Shown: positions 25,514 through 33,887 of the stretch, piece by piece | How the letters are laid out: every line of letters begins with the position of its first letter | How positions within the stretch are numbered: position 1 is the stretch's first letter | Assembly: GCA_046233115.1 (NCBI GenBank) | Contig: JBJXHM010000005.1 | Coordinates: forward strand, 347,807 to 411,806 | Source of the DNA: JACOMY01 sp046233115 | Lineage (GTDB): Bacteria; Pseudomonadota; Alphaproteobacteria; Kiloniellales; JACOMY01 | DNA: 64,000 nt | Reading direction: 5' to 3' | Program-made: the position numbers and the translations under genes | Notes under the pieces: model-generated | The model's database searches: none | Told to the model about the DNA's origin: nothing | What the model saw: only the letters and a program-made list of their open reading frames with translations

Positions 25514-28228
25514 TCAGGCGCCGCGGTCGGGGCGCGCGCCCTCCTGGCGCCAGCCCAGGGCCGGGTCGTAGGTCACGGTGTGCAGGCGGCCGGCCGCGCC
25601 CTCGCCGCCGGCCTCGATCCGCGCCTGCCAGAGGCCAGCCTCCCCCGGCGCCAGCACCACCAGGTCGCAGTCGTCGCGGCGCTCCTTCCACTGGCCCCGC
25701 AGCCTTTCGACCTGCTGCTTCTCGGCCGCGTCGCGCGGGCAGTAGGCGCTCAGCCGATAGTCAGCCAGCCGGAGCTCGGAGAGACGCCAGGCCCGCCAGG
25801 GCTGATCCGCCTCGACCCAGGGACGGAGCTGCCCCGCCTCCATCCGGGCCAGACGCACCGGCTTCGTCTCGATCTCGGCATAGCGGGTGGCGATGCGGAC
25901 CTCGTCGGCCCAGCCGGCGTTCCGTCTCAGGTCATAGCCGCCCGCCAGGGTCAGCAGCTTGCCCCTCGCGTTCTGCTCCCGCACCGGATCGCTCGCCGCC
26001 TCGACCTGCAGCAGCGAGAGCTGCAGGCCCTCCGGGATCGCTTCCTCGGGCCAGTCCCGCACCCGGTCCAGCAGGTCGCGCGGGTTGCGGCCGAGCAGCG
26101 GCAGCGCCCCCTCCTCCTCCAGCAGGCGCAGCGCCGCCCAGAGGCGGGCGTGGTTGGGATAGACCTTGCCGGCGCGCGGCAGCACCGAGCCGTACCACCC
26201 CGCCCCCAGCCGCGTCGCGGACTCGGAGGACGGCGCCACCAGCAGCAGGCGCGCCGGATGCGGACGCCAGGTGCGATGGCCGTGGCGCTGCAGCCGACCG
26301 GCACGCTGGATCAGCAGGTCCAGGGGCGCCAGATCGCTGGCCAGCAGGTCGAAATCGAGGTCCAGCGATTGCTCCACCACCTGGGTGGCGACCAGAATGT
26401 GGCCGGCACGGTCCTCGCGGCCGGAGTCCTTGCCGTAGCGGGCGAGCACCTCGGTCTCGCGCGCCTGGCGGTCGCCCAGCGCCAGGCGGGCATGGAAGAC
26501 CTCCACCGTCAGATCGGGGTAGCGGGCCTGCAGCCGCCGGCCGCTCTCGATCGCATCGTCCACCGTGTTGCGGACATAGCCGGCACAGCCGCCGGCACGC
26601 GCGGTCTCGGCCAGCGCCGCCTCGGCCGCCTCGGGGCCGTCCAGGCGGACGAGCGGCAGGTCGCGGCGGGTGCCGCGGCCGCCGGCGATGCGCCGCTCCT
26701 CCACCGCCGCGCGGCCGATCAGGGCGGCATAGGGGAAGCCGCGCTCTGCCAGCGGCAGGTCCGCGAGGCCAAGACCGGCCCGGAAGCGCGCGACCAGCTC
26801 CTGCCGCGCCCTGGTCGAGAGGGTAGCCGAGAGCAGCACCGCGCTGCCGCCCAGGGCTGCCTGGAACTCCAGCAGGCGGCCCAGCAGGGTGTTGGTGTAG
26901 GGGTCGTAGCCGTGCACCTCGTCAACCACCAGCACCCGCTGCGACAGGCCCAGCAGGCGCAGCAGGTTGTAGCGGGCCGGCATCACCGCCAGCAGGGCCT
27001 GGTCCAGGGTGCCGACGCCGACCTCGGCCAGGAAAGTGGTGCGGCGGTCGTCGGCCAGCCAGGCTGCGCAGGCCGCCTCGGCCGGCGTCTCGTTCTCGGC
27101 GTAGTCCTTGGCCGCGGCCTCGATTGGACGCAGCGACTGACGGAACGGCAGGTTCAGGGCGCTGTCGGCATGGGCCAGCGCCAGGCTGGGCTGCTCCCCC
27201 GCCGCGAAGAGCCGGCGATAGCGCTCGCCGAGACGGCCGTAGAGCGCGTTCGAGGTCGCCTGGGTCGGCAGGGCCCAGTAGAGCCCGGGCCCGGCGCAGC
27301 CCGACGCCATCAGCCGCTGCGCCAGGATCAGCGCCGCCTCGGTCTTGCCGGAGCCGGTGAAGTCCTCGATCAGGGCTAGCCGCGGACCGGGCGGCTCGCG
27401 GTCCAGCGGCACACGCGCGGCCCAGTCCTGCAGCGCCGTCGGCTGCGCGCCCTCCCCCAGGATCTCGGCCAGGCCGAAGTCCGCCGCCGGTCGGCTGGGC
27501 AGGATCCCCTTGTCCGCCACTGCCCGTGCCGCAGCCTGCCGGGCGTCGCGCCAATAGCCGGCCAGATCCTCCGCCAGCGCCGCTCCCGGGGAGAGGGGCT
27601 GGCGATAGGGAAAGAAGTCCTGGTCGGAGCCGACCCAGTCGGCGAGGGTGAAGAGGCCGGCCGGCAACCAGATGTCGGCCTCCCGCACCTCGACCTCTGG
27701 CAGCGACGGTAGGGGAAAGAGTGCCTCCAGTGCGGCGTGGAAGGCGCTTGCGGCCGCGCGATCCTGCTCCGGCCACTTGCTGACATCGCCGTGGTTCACT
27801 TTGACCGGCGCCCCATGGTGGCAGAGCGCCGCGACGACCAGGCGTCTGAGCAAGGCATGGCGGCCAGGGTCGCGCTTGCGCCAGGCGTCCCAGATCCAGA
27901 GGCCGCTACGTGCATGGCCCTCATCGAGTTCCGGGCAACCGTGGACCGCCTGCACCGGCTCCATGCCGGGCGGCCCCTTGGCCTGAAAGCAGCTGGTGAA
28001 CTTGCCCAGGTCGTGCAGCGCCGCCGCCCGCAGCAGCAGCGCCCGCAAGGCCGGCTGCGCCAGGCCGAAGGTACGGCAGAACTGCGCCTCCAGCCGCGGC
28101 CAGGCATCGAGGATGGCCTCCAGCGCCGCCGCCACGTCGAGGCAGTGGTAGGGCAGCGGGTGCCAGGCAGGAGCGCCCGGCAGCGGCCGCGCCTTGCCCC
28201 AGTAGGACAGGGGATCGCGGGGGTTCAC
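25514..28228 (-). CDS. cas3: CRISPR-associated helicase-nuclease Cas3 (type I-E)
   Basis: 904 residues, single-chain HD nuclease plus SF2 helicase that degrades DNA marked by Cascade. The HD domain has His28 and His72-Asp73 (LHDLGKFTSCFQ). Walker A is FTGSGKTEAAL near 290-297 and motif II is VVDEVHGYD near 432. GHILVATQVVEQSLDLDFD and LIQRAGRLQRHG are helicase motifs V and VI. It starts at GTG 28228 (NPRDPLSYWGKA), overlapping the stop of the AraC regulator as GTGA, so it is translationally coupled to it. The first 15 codons are duplicated at 12402. Confidence 0.97.
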   Translation of the reverse strand: MNPRDPLSYWGKARPLPGAPAWHPLPYHCLDVAAALEAILDAWPRLEAQFCRTFGLAQPALRALLLRAAALHDLGKFTSCFQAKGPPGMEPVQAVHGCPELDEGHARSGLWIWDAWRKRDPGRHALLRRLVVAALCHHGAPVKVNHGDVSKWPEQDRAAASAFHAALEALFPLPSLPEVEVREADIWLPAGLFTLADWVGSDQDFFPYRQPLSPGAALAEDLAGYWRDARQAAARAVADKGILPSRPAADFGLAEILGEGAQPTALQDWAARVPLDREPPGPRLALIEDFTGSGKTEAALILAQRLMASGCAGPGLYWALPTQATSNALYGRLGERYRRLFAAGEQPSLALAHADSALNLPFRQSLRPIEAAAKDYAENETPAEAACAAWLADDRRTTFLAEVGVGTLDQALLAVMPARYNLLRLLGLSQRVLVVDEVHGYDPYTNTLLGRLLEFQAALGGSAVLLSATLSTRARQELVARFRAGLGLADLPLAERGFPYAALIGRAAVEERRIAGGRGTRRDLPLVRLDGPEAAEAALAETARAGGCAGYVRNTVDDAIESGRRLQARYPDLTVEVFHARLALGDRQARETEVLARYGKDSGREDRAGHILVATQVVEQSLDLDFDLLASDLAPLDLLIQRAGRLQRHGHRTWRPHPARLLLVAPSSESATRLGAGWYGSVLPRAGKVYPNHARLWAALRLLEEEGALPLLGRNPRDLLDRVRDWPEEAIPEGLQLSLLQVEAASDPVREQNARGKLLTLAGGYDLRRNAGWADEVRIATRYAEIETKPVRLARMEAGQLRPWVEADQPWRAWRLSELRLADYRLSAYCPRDAAEKQQVERLRGQWKERRDDCDLVVLAPGEAGLWQARIEAGGEGAAGRLHTVTYDPALGWRQEGARPDRGA

Positions 28229-28376
28229 GGCGCCGGCCTACCGGTCCTGATCTCCCCGGTCCTGATCTCCCCGGTCCTGATCTCCCCGGTCCTGATCTCC
28301 CCGGTCCTGATCTCCAGCGGGTTGGCGCCGAAGGCCTCGCGCACGTGGCGGGCGAAGTGCGCGCGCGAGGCATAGC
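28183..28376 (-). repeat. Right direct repeat of the CRISPR-Cas locus
   Basis: Functional copy of the segment repeated at 12402-12565: start of cas3 plus the C-terminal end of the AraC regulator. The two copies are in the same orientation, about 15.8 kb apart. Homologous recombination between them would remove both arrays and all cas genes and leave the AraC gene complete. Confidence 0.9.
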
Positions 28377-29196
28377 CGACGGCAAGGCCCGCCTGCTGCG
28401 AGCCGTACCCCTCGCTGAGCAGACGATGGGCCGCGTTCATCCGGGCCTCGCGCAGCACCGCGCGGAAGCTGGTGCCGACGCCGGCCAGGCGGCGGCGCAG
28501 GGTCGATTCCGAAAGGCCCAGACGGCGCGCCACCGCCGGCGCCGTCCAGGGCCGGGCCAGGTCCTCGGCGAAGACCAGCTCCAGCCGATCGCGCAGCGAG
28601 AGCGCGAAGAGCGGCCGGCCGGCTGGGTCCTCGGCCAGCAGGGCCAGGAGCTCGGTCAGGCGCGAGCGCCGGATCACCTGGTCCGCCGCCCCCTCGCCAA
28701 TATCGGAGGCCGCGTGCAGCAGGGTTTCGACCAGGTGCGGGGTCAGCCGGATCTCCGGCGAGACGGCTTCCGGCGCCGGCAGGGCGGGTGCTGCCTCCAG
28801 GCCCGCGGGCAGGCGCGCGGCCAGGCGTGCTGGGAGGCCGCTGCGGGCCAGCATGTCCGGCTCCACCCGCACGACCAACGACTGGTAGCTCCCCCGGCGC
28901 TCGTCCGGCAGGTTCAGGATGGTCAGCGCGCTCTCGGCCGGCAGCACGAAGACCGTCCCCTCGGTCAGCACCGTGCCGAACTCCCCACGCCAGACCTCCT
29001 TCCGGCCGGAGAGAACGATGCCGAGAACCGGGAAGCCGAGCTGCATCTCGGCGAAGCGCTCCCGCTCCACCGCACAGTAGGAGAAGAGGTTGCGGTCGTG
29101 GCGCAGCGGGCCGCGCGCCCCGGTGGCACGGAACCTGGCCAGCCCCGCGAGGAGCCGGCTGGAGAGATCTCGGTCGGGGCAGGTGACGCTCAGCAT
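28225..29196 (-). CDS. AraC-family regulator coupled to cas3
   Basis: About 323 residues from ATG 29196 (MLSVTCPDRDLSSRLL); the frame is open to 29259 but the shorter start fits the AraC_N-type sensor domain (FSYCAVERERFAEMQLGFPVLGIVLSGRKEVW). The C-terminal HTH pair is TAPAVARRLGLSESTLRRRLAG and SQQAGLAVGYASRAHFARHVREAFG. The tail is five EIRTG units from the tandem repeat, then RPAP. Its TGA overlaps the cas3 GTG. Whether it controls cas3 or was trapped beside it is open; the operon-like overlap favours co-expression. Confidence 0.85.
   Translation of the reverse strand: MLSVTCPDRDLSSRLLAGLARFRATGARGPLRHDRNLFSYCAVERERFAEMQLGFPVLGIVLSGRKEVWRGEFGTVLTEGTVFVLPAESALTILNLPDERRGSYQSLVVRVEPDMLARSGLPARLAARLPAGLEAAPALPAPEAVSPEIRLTPHLVETLLHAASDIGEGAADQVIRRSRLTELLALLAEDPAGRPLFALSLRDRLELVFAEDLARPWTAPAVARRLGLSESTLRRRLAGVGTSFRAVLREARMNAAHRLLSEGYGSQQAGLAVGYASRAHFARHVREAFGANPLEIRTGEIRTGEIRTGEIRTGEIRTGRPAP
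28241..28315 (-). repeat. 15-bp tandem repeat, five copies, at the AraC/cas3 junction
   Basis: Five perfect units (GGAGATCAGGACCGG on the minus strand) encode the EIRTG tail of the AraC regulator and end 12 bp before the cas3 GTG. Each unit contains GGAG and AGGA, so copy number may affect cas3 translation. The remnant at 12402 has three units, one with a base change. Confidence 0.92.
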
Positions 29197-29338
29197 GGGA
29201 CCGGACGCTAGCGCCCCACTGCGGCGCGGTGAAGCCCGCCGTGACCGAAACGGGGTCACTTTCGCACGAAACCGCGCCGACCGAGCTTGCCGCGGCCGGC
29301 AGTCTTGCCGTCGTTCCGATCACCCTGGAGACTCATCG

Positions 29339-30250
29339 ATGCGCTATACCCGCTTGGCCACTCTCGCCCTCCCTGCCCTGCTGCTCGCCGCCGCGCCCGG
29401 CCTCTCGGCCGAAACGGCGAGCCCCGACGTCACCGTGATAACCGGCTTCGCCAACCCCGAAAGCGTGCTGATCGCCGGCGATCGCCGTTACGTCTCGAAC
29501 CTCGGAGCGGCGCTGGAGCCGCTGGCCAAGGACGGCGACGGCTTCATCAGCCTGGTGTCGGCCGATGGCCGGCTCCTCGAACGCAAGGCCTTCCCGCCCG
29601 CAGACGAGAGCCTGGACTCGCCCAAGGGCATGGCCCTGGTCGGCGGCCGGCTCTATGTCGCCGATATCGACCGCGTGGTGGGCTTCAGCCTGGAGAGCGG
29701 CGCACGCGTCTTCGAAGCCGCCCTCCCGGCGGACGGGCCGGCGCTGGCGAACGATCTGGCGGTGCTGGACGAGACCAGCCTGCTGCTCTCCGACACGCTA
29801 CGCGACCGGCTCTACCGCGTCGACCTGACCGACGGCGCGGTCAGTCTCTACGCAGAGGGCCTGCCCGGCGCCAACGGCATCGCGATGGATCCGGCAGGCA
29901 GGCGGATCTACGTCGTGGGGGTCGGCGCGGGCTTCGGCGGCGGCGACCTCTTCCTGCTGCAGGAGGGAGCAGCCCCGCAGCGTATCGAGGGCGGACCGCA
30001 CGGCATTCTCGACGGGATCGCCTTGCTGCCAGACGGCCGGCTGCTGATCTCAGACTGGGTCGATTTCGCTCGGCCGGCCCCCGGCCTGCTGTGGCAACTT
30101 CCCACATCGGGCGGTGCCGCCGAACCGCTGGTCCCGGGCCGGGAGATCCGGAGCCCCGCGGACTTCGCGGTGGATAGCCGGAGCGATAGCCTCTGGATCC
30201 CCTCCATGCTCGACGGCACGGTGGTCATCCTGCCGTTGAAGCGGGATTGA
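29339..30250 (+). CDS. Exported SMP-30/gluconolactonase-like beta-propeller protein
   Basis: 303 residues from ATG 29339, with GGAG upstream; the frame open to 29090 is antisense of the AraC gene. It has a signal peptide (RYTRLATLALPALLLAAAPGLSA), so it acts in the periplasm or outside. Repeated strand motifs (NPESVLIAGDRRYVSN, SPKGMALVGGRLYVAD, LANDLAVLDETSLLLSD, GANGIAMDPAGRRIYVVG, ILDGIALLPDGRLLISD) form a six-bladed propeller of the SMP-30/LRE kind. Substrate is unknown. Its stop directly abuts the stop of the convergent LysR gene. Confidence 0.8.
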   Translation: MRYTRLATLALPALLLAAAPGLSAETASPDVTVITGFANPESVLIAGDRRYVSNLGAALEPLAKDGDGFISLVSADGRLLERKAFPPADESLDSPKGMALVGGRLYVADIDRVVGFSLESGARVFEAALPADGPALANDLAVLDETSLLLSDTLRDRLYRVDLTDGAVSLYAEGLPGANGIAMDPAGRRIYVVGVGAGFGGGDLFLLQEGAAPQRIEGGPHGILDGIALLPDGRLLISDWVDFARPAPGLLWQLPTSGGAAEPLVPGREIRSPADFAVDSRSDSLWIPSMLDGTVVILPLKRD

Positions 30251-31099
30251 TCAGGTCCCGGCGACCGCCGCCTTCAGAGTTTCCACCACGGCGCGGACCG
30301 GCGCCGCGTCCTTGAGGTCGCTGTGCACCACCAGCCAGAGATCGCGCAGGAAGGGCGGGTCCTCCGGACGGACCCGGACCAGGTCGGGATGCCCCTCGGC
30401 CAGGAAGTCCGGCAGGGCGGCGATGCCGGCGCCGGCCCTGGCCGCGGCGAGCTGGATCTCTGCGGTGGTGGCGGTGAAGGCGAAGGGACGGCTGCCGGCC
30501 TGGGTGGAGAGCCAGTCTTCCTGCGGCACCCGAGACAAGACCGGACCATAGCCAATGAAGACCCAATCCTCCGCTGGCGTCGCTGCCAGGTAGGCTGGGC
30601 CGGCATAGAGGCGGAAGGCCATCTGGCCCAACCTCACGATGCTGTAGTCGCCCGTCTCCGGCCGGCTGAGGCGGACGGCGATGTCCGCCTCGCGTCGCTC
30701 CAGCGCGGCATTGCGGGTCTCACCGATCACCTGGACGACCAGCTTGGGATGCTGCCGTTGCAGCACTGCCAGGGGCCCGGCGAGCCTGGCCGCGGCGAAG
30801 GCCGGCGGCGCGCTGACCACGACCCTGCCGCTGAGATCCGCACGCGTTCCGGCCGCAGCACGCCGCACCGCCTCCGCATCCGCACCCATCCGGCCGGCGA
30901 TTGCGGCGATCGCCTCGCCCTCGGCCGTCAGGGTGATGCGTCGGCCCCGCCGGTCCACCAGTTTGACCTCCAGCGCCGCCTCCAGCGCCGCGATCCGGCG
31001 CGCCACGGTGGCGTGCTCGACGCCCAGCAGACGGGCCGCCGCGGCCAGGCTGCCGTGCTGTGCGAAGGCCGAGAAGTGGCGGAGATGCTCCCAATCCAT
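30251..31099 (-). CDS. LysR-family regulator, divergent from the quinone oxidoreductase
   Basis: 282 residues. The N-terminal HTH reads FAQHGSLAAAARLLGVEHATVARRIAALEAALEVKLVDRR, and the effector domain starts GRVVVSAPPAFAAARLAGPL. It is separated by 118 bp from the divergently transcribed oxidoreductase gene, which is its probable target; the gap holds a 19-bp tandem duplication. Confidence 0.92.
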   Translation of the reverse strand: MDWEHLRHFSAFAQHGSLAAAARLLGVEHATVARRIAALEAALEVKLVDRRGRRITLTAEGEAIAAIAGRMGADAEAVRRAAAGTRADLSGRVVVSAPPAFAAARLAGPLAVLQRQHPKLVVQVIGETRNAALERREADIAVRLSRPETGDYSIVRLGQMAFRLYAGPAYLAATPAEDWVFIGYGPVLSRVPQEDWLSTQAGSRPFAFTATTAEIQLAAARAGAGIAALPDFLAEGHPDLVRVRPEDPPFLRDLWLVVHSDLKDAAPVRAVVETLKAAVAGT

Positions 31100-31167
31100 G
31101 CTGGTAGTTTCTTCACATCAGATGGGAGAATAAAGGGAATTTTCTAACGGTCTGGCCGCCACCATCT

Positions 31168-31205
31168 TCTCTACACACACAGACAATCTCTACACACACA
31201 GACAA
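31168..31205. repeat. 19-bp tandem duplication in the LysR/oxidoreductase intergenic region
   Basis: Two perfect copies of tctctacacacacagacaa lie end to end, directly before the ribosome site of the oxidoreductase gene. They fall in its probable 5' untranslated region or promoter. Confidence 0.95.
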
Positions 31206-31217
31206 GGAGCCAGAGCG

Positions 31218-32189
31218 ATGGCCAGTACGATGGACTCTGCGGTCGAGATCCGATCCCCCGGCGGCCCGGAAGGCCTGCAGGTGGTTCCCCACGCCCCACA
31301 GGAGCCAGGGCCTGGTGAGATCCGCCTGCGCCACCACGCGATCGGGGTCAACTTCATCGACATCTACCATCGCCGTGGCCTTTATCCGCTGCCCTCGCCG
31401 GCGGTGCCGGGGGTCGAGGGGGCCGGGGTGATCGAGGCCCTGGGTCACGGCGTCGAGGGCCTGGCGGTCGGACAGCGCATCGCCTACGCCGGAGCGCCGG
31501 GCGCCTACGCCAGCACCCGGCTGCTGCCGGCCTGGCGCGCCCTGCCCTTGCCGCCGGAGGTCTCCTTCGCACAGGCAGCAGGATCGCTGCTGCGCGGACT
31601 GACGGTCGAGATGCTGCTGCAGGAGAGCTATCCGGTCCGGGCCGACAGCACGCTCCTCGTCCATGCCGCGGCCGGCGGCCTCGGCAGCCTGCTGACCCGG
31701 CGGGCCAAGCGGCTGGGCGCCCGGGTCATCGGCACCGCGAGCACGCCGGAGAAGGCGGAAGTCGCCAGGGCCAACGGCGCCGACGCGGTCGTGGTCGGCA
31801 GGGATACCGACCTGGTATCCGAGGTCGCCACCCTCACCGACGGTCGCGGCGTTGATCTCGTGGTCGATGGCATCGGCGGCACCATGGTGGCGCGCTCGCT
31901 CAAGTGCGTGCGCCCCTTCGGACTGGTCGCCAGCATCGGTTGGGTCGCCGGACCGGTGCCGCCGCTGCGGATCGAGGACCTGGGCCTGGCCGCCCTGGCC
32001 AAGCCCAGCGTCATGGCCTATGCCGCCGACCGGACCCGCTATCCCGAGGCCGGGGCCGCGGTGCTGGCAGGACTGGCCGAGGGCCTGGAGGCCAGCCCGG
32101 CCGGCAGCTACCCCCTGGCCGAGGCAGCCACCGCGCAAGCCGCGCTGGAGGCCGGCCGACTGACCGGTAGCCTGATCCTGCGCCCCTAG
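31218..32189 (+). CDS. NADPH:quinone oxidoreductase (zeta-crystallin-like, MDR family)
   Basis: 323 residues; reduces quinones or related enones with NADPH. The GroES-like N-terminal domain has the QOR marker GVNFIDIYHRRGLYPLPSPAVPGVEGAGV; the Rossmann domain has VHAAAGGLGSLLTRRAKRLGARVIGTAS. No zinc-binding cysteines are present, as expected for QOR. AAGGAG lies 8 nt before ATG 31218. Control by the divergent LysR protein is likely, perhaps in response to quinone stress. Confidence 0.92.
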   Translation: MASTMDSAVEIRSPGGPEGLQVVPHAPQEPGPGEIRLRHHAIGVNFIDIYHRRGLYPLPSPAVPGVEGAGVIEALGHGVEGLAVGQRIAYAGAPGAYASTRLLPAWRALPLPPEVSFAQAAGSLLRGLTVEMLLQESYPVRADSTLLVHAAAGGLGSLLTRRAKRLGARVIGTASTPEKAEVARANGADAVVVGRDTDLVSEVATLTDGRGVDLVVDGIGGTMVARSLKCVRPFGLVASIGWVAGPVPPLRIEDLGLAALAKPSVMAYAADRTRYPEAGAAVLAGLAEGLEASPAGSYPLAEAATAQAALEAGRLTGSLILRP

Positions 32190-32306
32190 AGTGATCCGGG
32201 GGAGAAAGGCATCGTCTAAGGCATTGTCTTCGGCCGGTCGGACACGTTTCAGCTGCATTCTAGCAATACGGTTGCTATGCTAGGAAAGATACGCAGGAAT
32301 GGTGGC

Positions 32307-33744
32307 ATGACGATTGTCGTTGGAACGGCTGGAGACAACAGCACCTTGGTCGGCAGCAGCGCCGCCGACCGGATCTATGGCCAGAGCGGCGACGATCGCC
32401 TTGCCGGTTTGAGCGGCCGCGACAGCCTGTTCGGCGGCTCCGAAAACGACTCGTTCCTCTTTGGACATGATTACGACAATGCACTGCTGGGAGATTCCGG
32501 AAACGACGCTTACCTCGTCGGCAGCGACCACCGTGATGTGATCTGGGGGGGGTGACGGCGACGATAGCGCTCTCTTCGCAGAGGCGGGAAACGACACGAT
32601 CTTCGGGGACGACGGTAACGATGTCGCCTACGGTGGGGGCGGTGGGCTCGATCAGGACTTCATGCGCGGCGGCTCCGGTGTCGATATCCTCTACGGTGAT
32701 GATGACGCGGACAGGCTCTTCGGCGACAGCGGCGTGGATACGGCAGCCGGTGGGGCGGGCAACGATACCGTCTTCATCGACACACGCGTCGACCGGGTGG
32801 TCGAGACGGCCAACGGCGGCATCGAGGATGTCGTGCGCTCCAGTGCCAACGACCTCGACCTTGCGGATGGCAACTTCAGCTTCGTCGAGCGCATCAACAT
32901 CAGCCGTGGCGTCGGCGATGCCGACCTGCGCGGCAATGCGGCGGCCAATACGCTGGTGGGTGCCAGCGGCGACGATCGGCTGTTCGGGCGCAGCGGCGCC
33001 GACATCCTGAACGGGCAGCAGGGCAGCGATATCCTGACCGGCGGCTCCGGTGACGACACGCTCGTGGTGGACACCAGCAGCGACCAGGTCCGTGACTTCC
33101 AGGGTCACGGCCATGACCTGGTGCGCAGTGCGGTCGGCTTCACCCTGCCGGACGGCGGGCCACGCGACTTTGTCGAGGATCTGCGCCTGGAGACCGCGGC
33201 CGGCGATGCCGAGGCCGTCGGCAACGGCCTGGACAACAGCATCGTCGGCAATGCCGGCGGTAACCTCCTGCGCGGCCTGGCCGGCGACGATGTCCTGCGC
33301 GCCGGGTCGGGCAGCGATAGTCTGTATGGCGGCTCGGGGCAGGACGGTCTCTTCGGCGACAGCGGAGGAGATCAGCTGTGGATGGAGAGCGGCAACCGGC
33401 TGTTCGGCGGCGCCGGCGGCGACAGCTTCTTCTTCGACGGCCGCAGCCTGGGTATCGACGGCCGCTCCGGCGGCCCGCTCATCCGCGATTTCGATGGCGT
33501 CTCCGCGAACGGCGGCAACGGCGAGGACAAGCTGGTCTTCGCCACCGGCCTGGAGGCCGGCAGCTTCGCCTACATCGGCGCTGCCGCCTTCTCCGGCAGC
33601 GGCAACTCCGAAGCGCGGGTAACGGGCACCAGCCGTCAGGTGCAGGTGGACCAGGATGGCGACGGAGTATCGGACGTCGCCTTCCTGATTGACGGCGTCA
33701 CCGCCGCCAACCTGCTGACCGCGGCTGACTTCGTTTGGTTGTGA
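32307..33744 (+). pseudogene. RTX calcium-binding repeat protein, frameshifted in a G8 tract
   Basis: From ATG 32307 (MTIVVGTAGDNSTLVG, with AGGAA upstream) RTX repeats such as SGRDSLFGGSENDSFLFG run to a stop at 32553-32555. The break is in eight Gs at 32545-32552; with seven Gs the frame continues DGDDSALFAEAGNDTIFGDDGND and on to 33744, giving about 479 residues. The C-terminal 90 residues (IRDFDGVSANGGNGEDKLVF to TAADFVWL) match the end of the large convergent RTX protein and look like a type I secretion signal region. It is either a phase-variable gene in the OFF state, a true pseudogene or a sequencing error. Confidence 0.8.
33478..33618 (+). repeat. Inverted repeat arm: C-terminal coding segment shared by both RTX genes
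   Basis: About 140 bp are nearly identical to the reverse complement of 34010-34150 in the convergent RTX gene, stronger than the protein match elsewhere. This suggests recent duplication or gene conversion of the secretion-signal end. Confidence 0.8.
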
Positions 33745-33750
33745 TGCAAC

Positions 33751-33871
33751 TGGTGGCTAGAGCAGGATGATGTCGGATCGAGACGGTTTGTCGTCTGAAT
33801 CCCGCTCTACCGCTTTAAAAGATACGGAAGAATGACGCGATCAGGTGAGTCCACCTGATCGCGATCTGCTC
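33751..33871. repeat. Dispersed palindromic element with terminator hairpin between the convergent RTX genes
   Basis: The element is framed by agagcagga and atctgctct, the style of small palindromic repeats scattered in alphaproteobacterial genomes. Inside, CGCGATCAGGTG (33836-33847) pairs perfectly with 33852-33863 across a 4-nt loop. It probably terminates both RTX transcripts. Confidence 0.6.
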
Positions 33872-33887
33872 TGAGGGCCCAGCAAGG

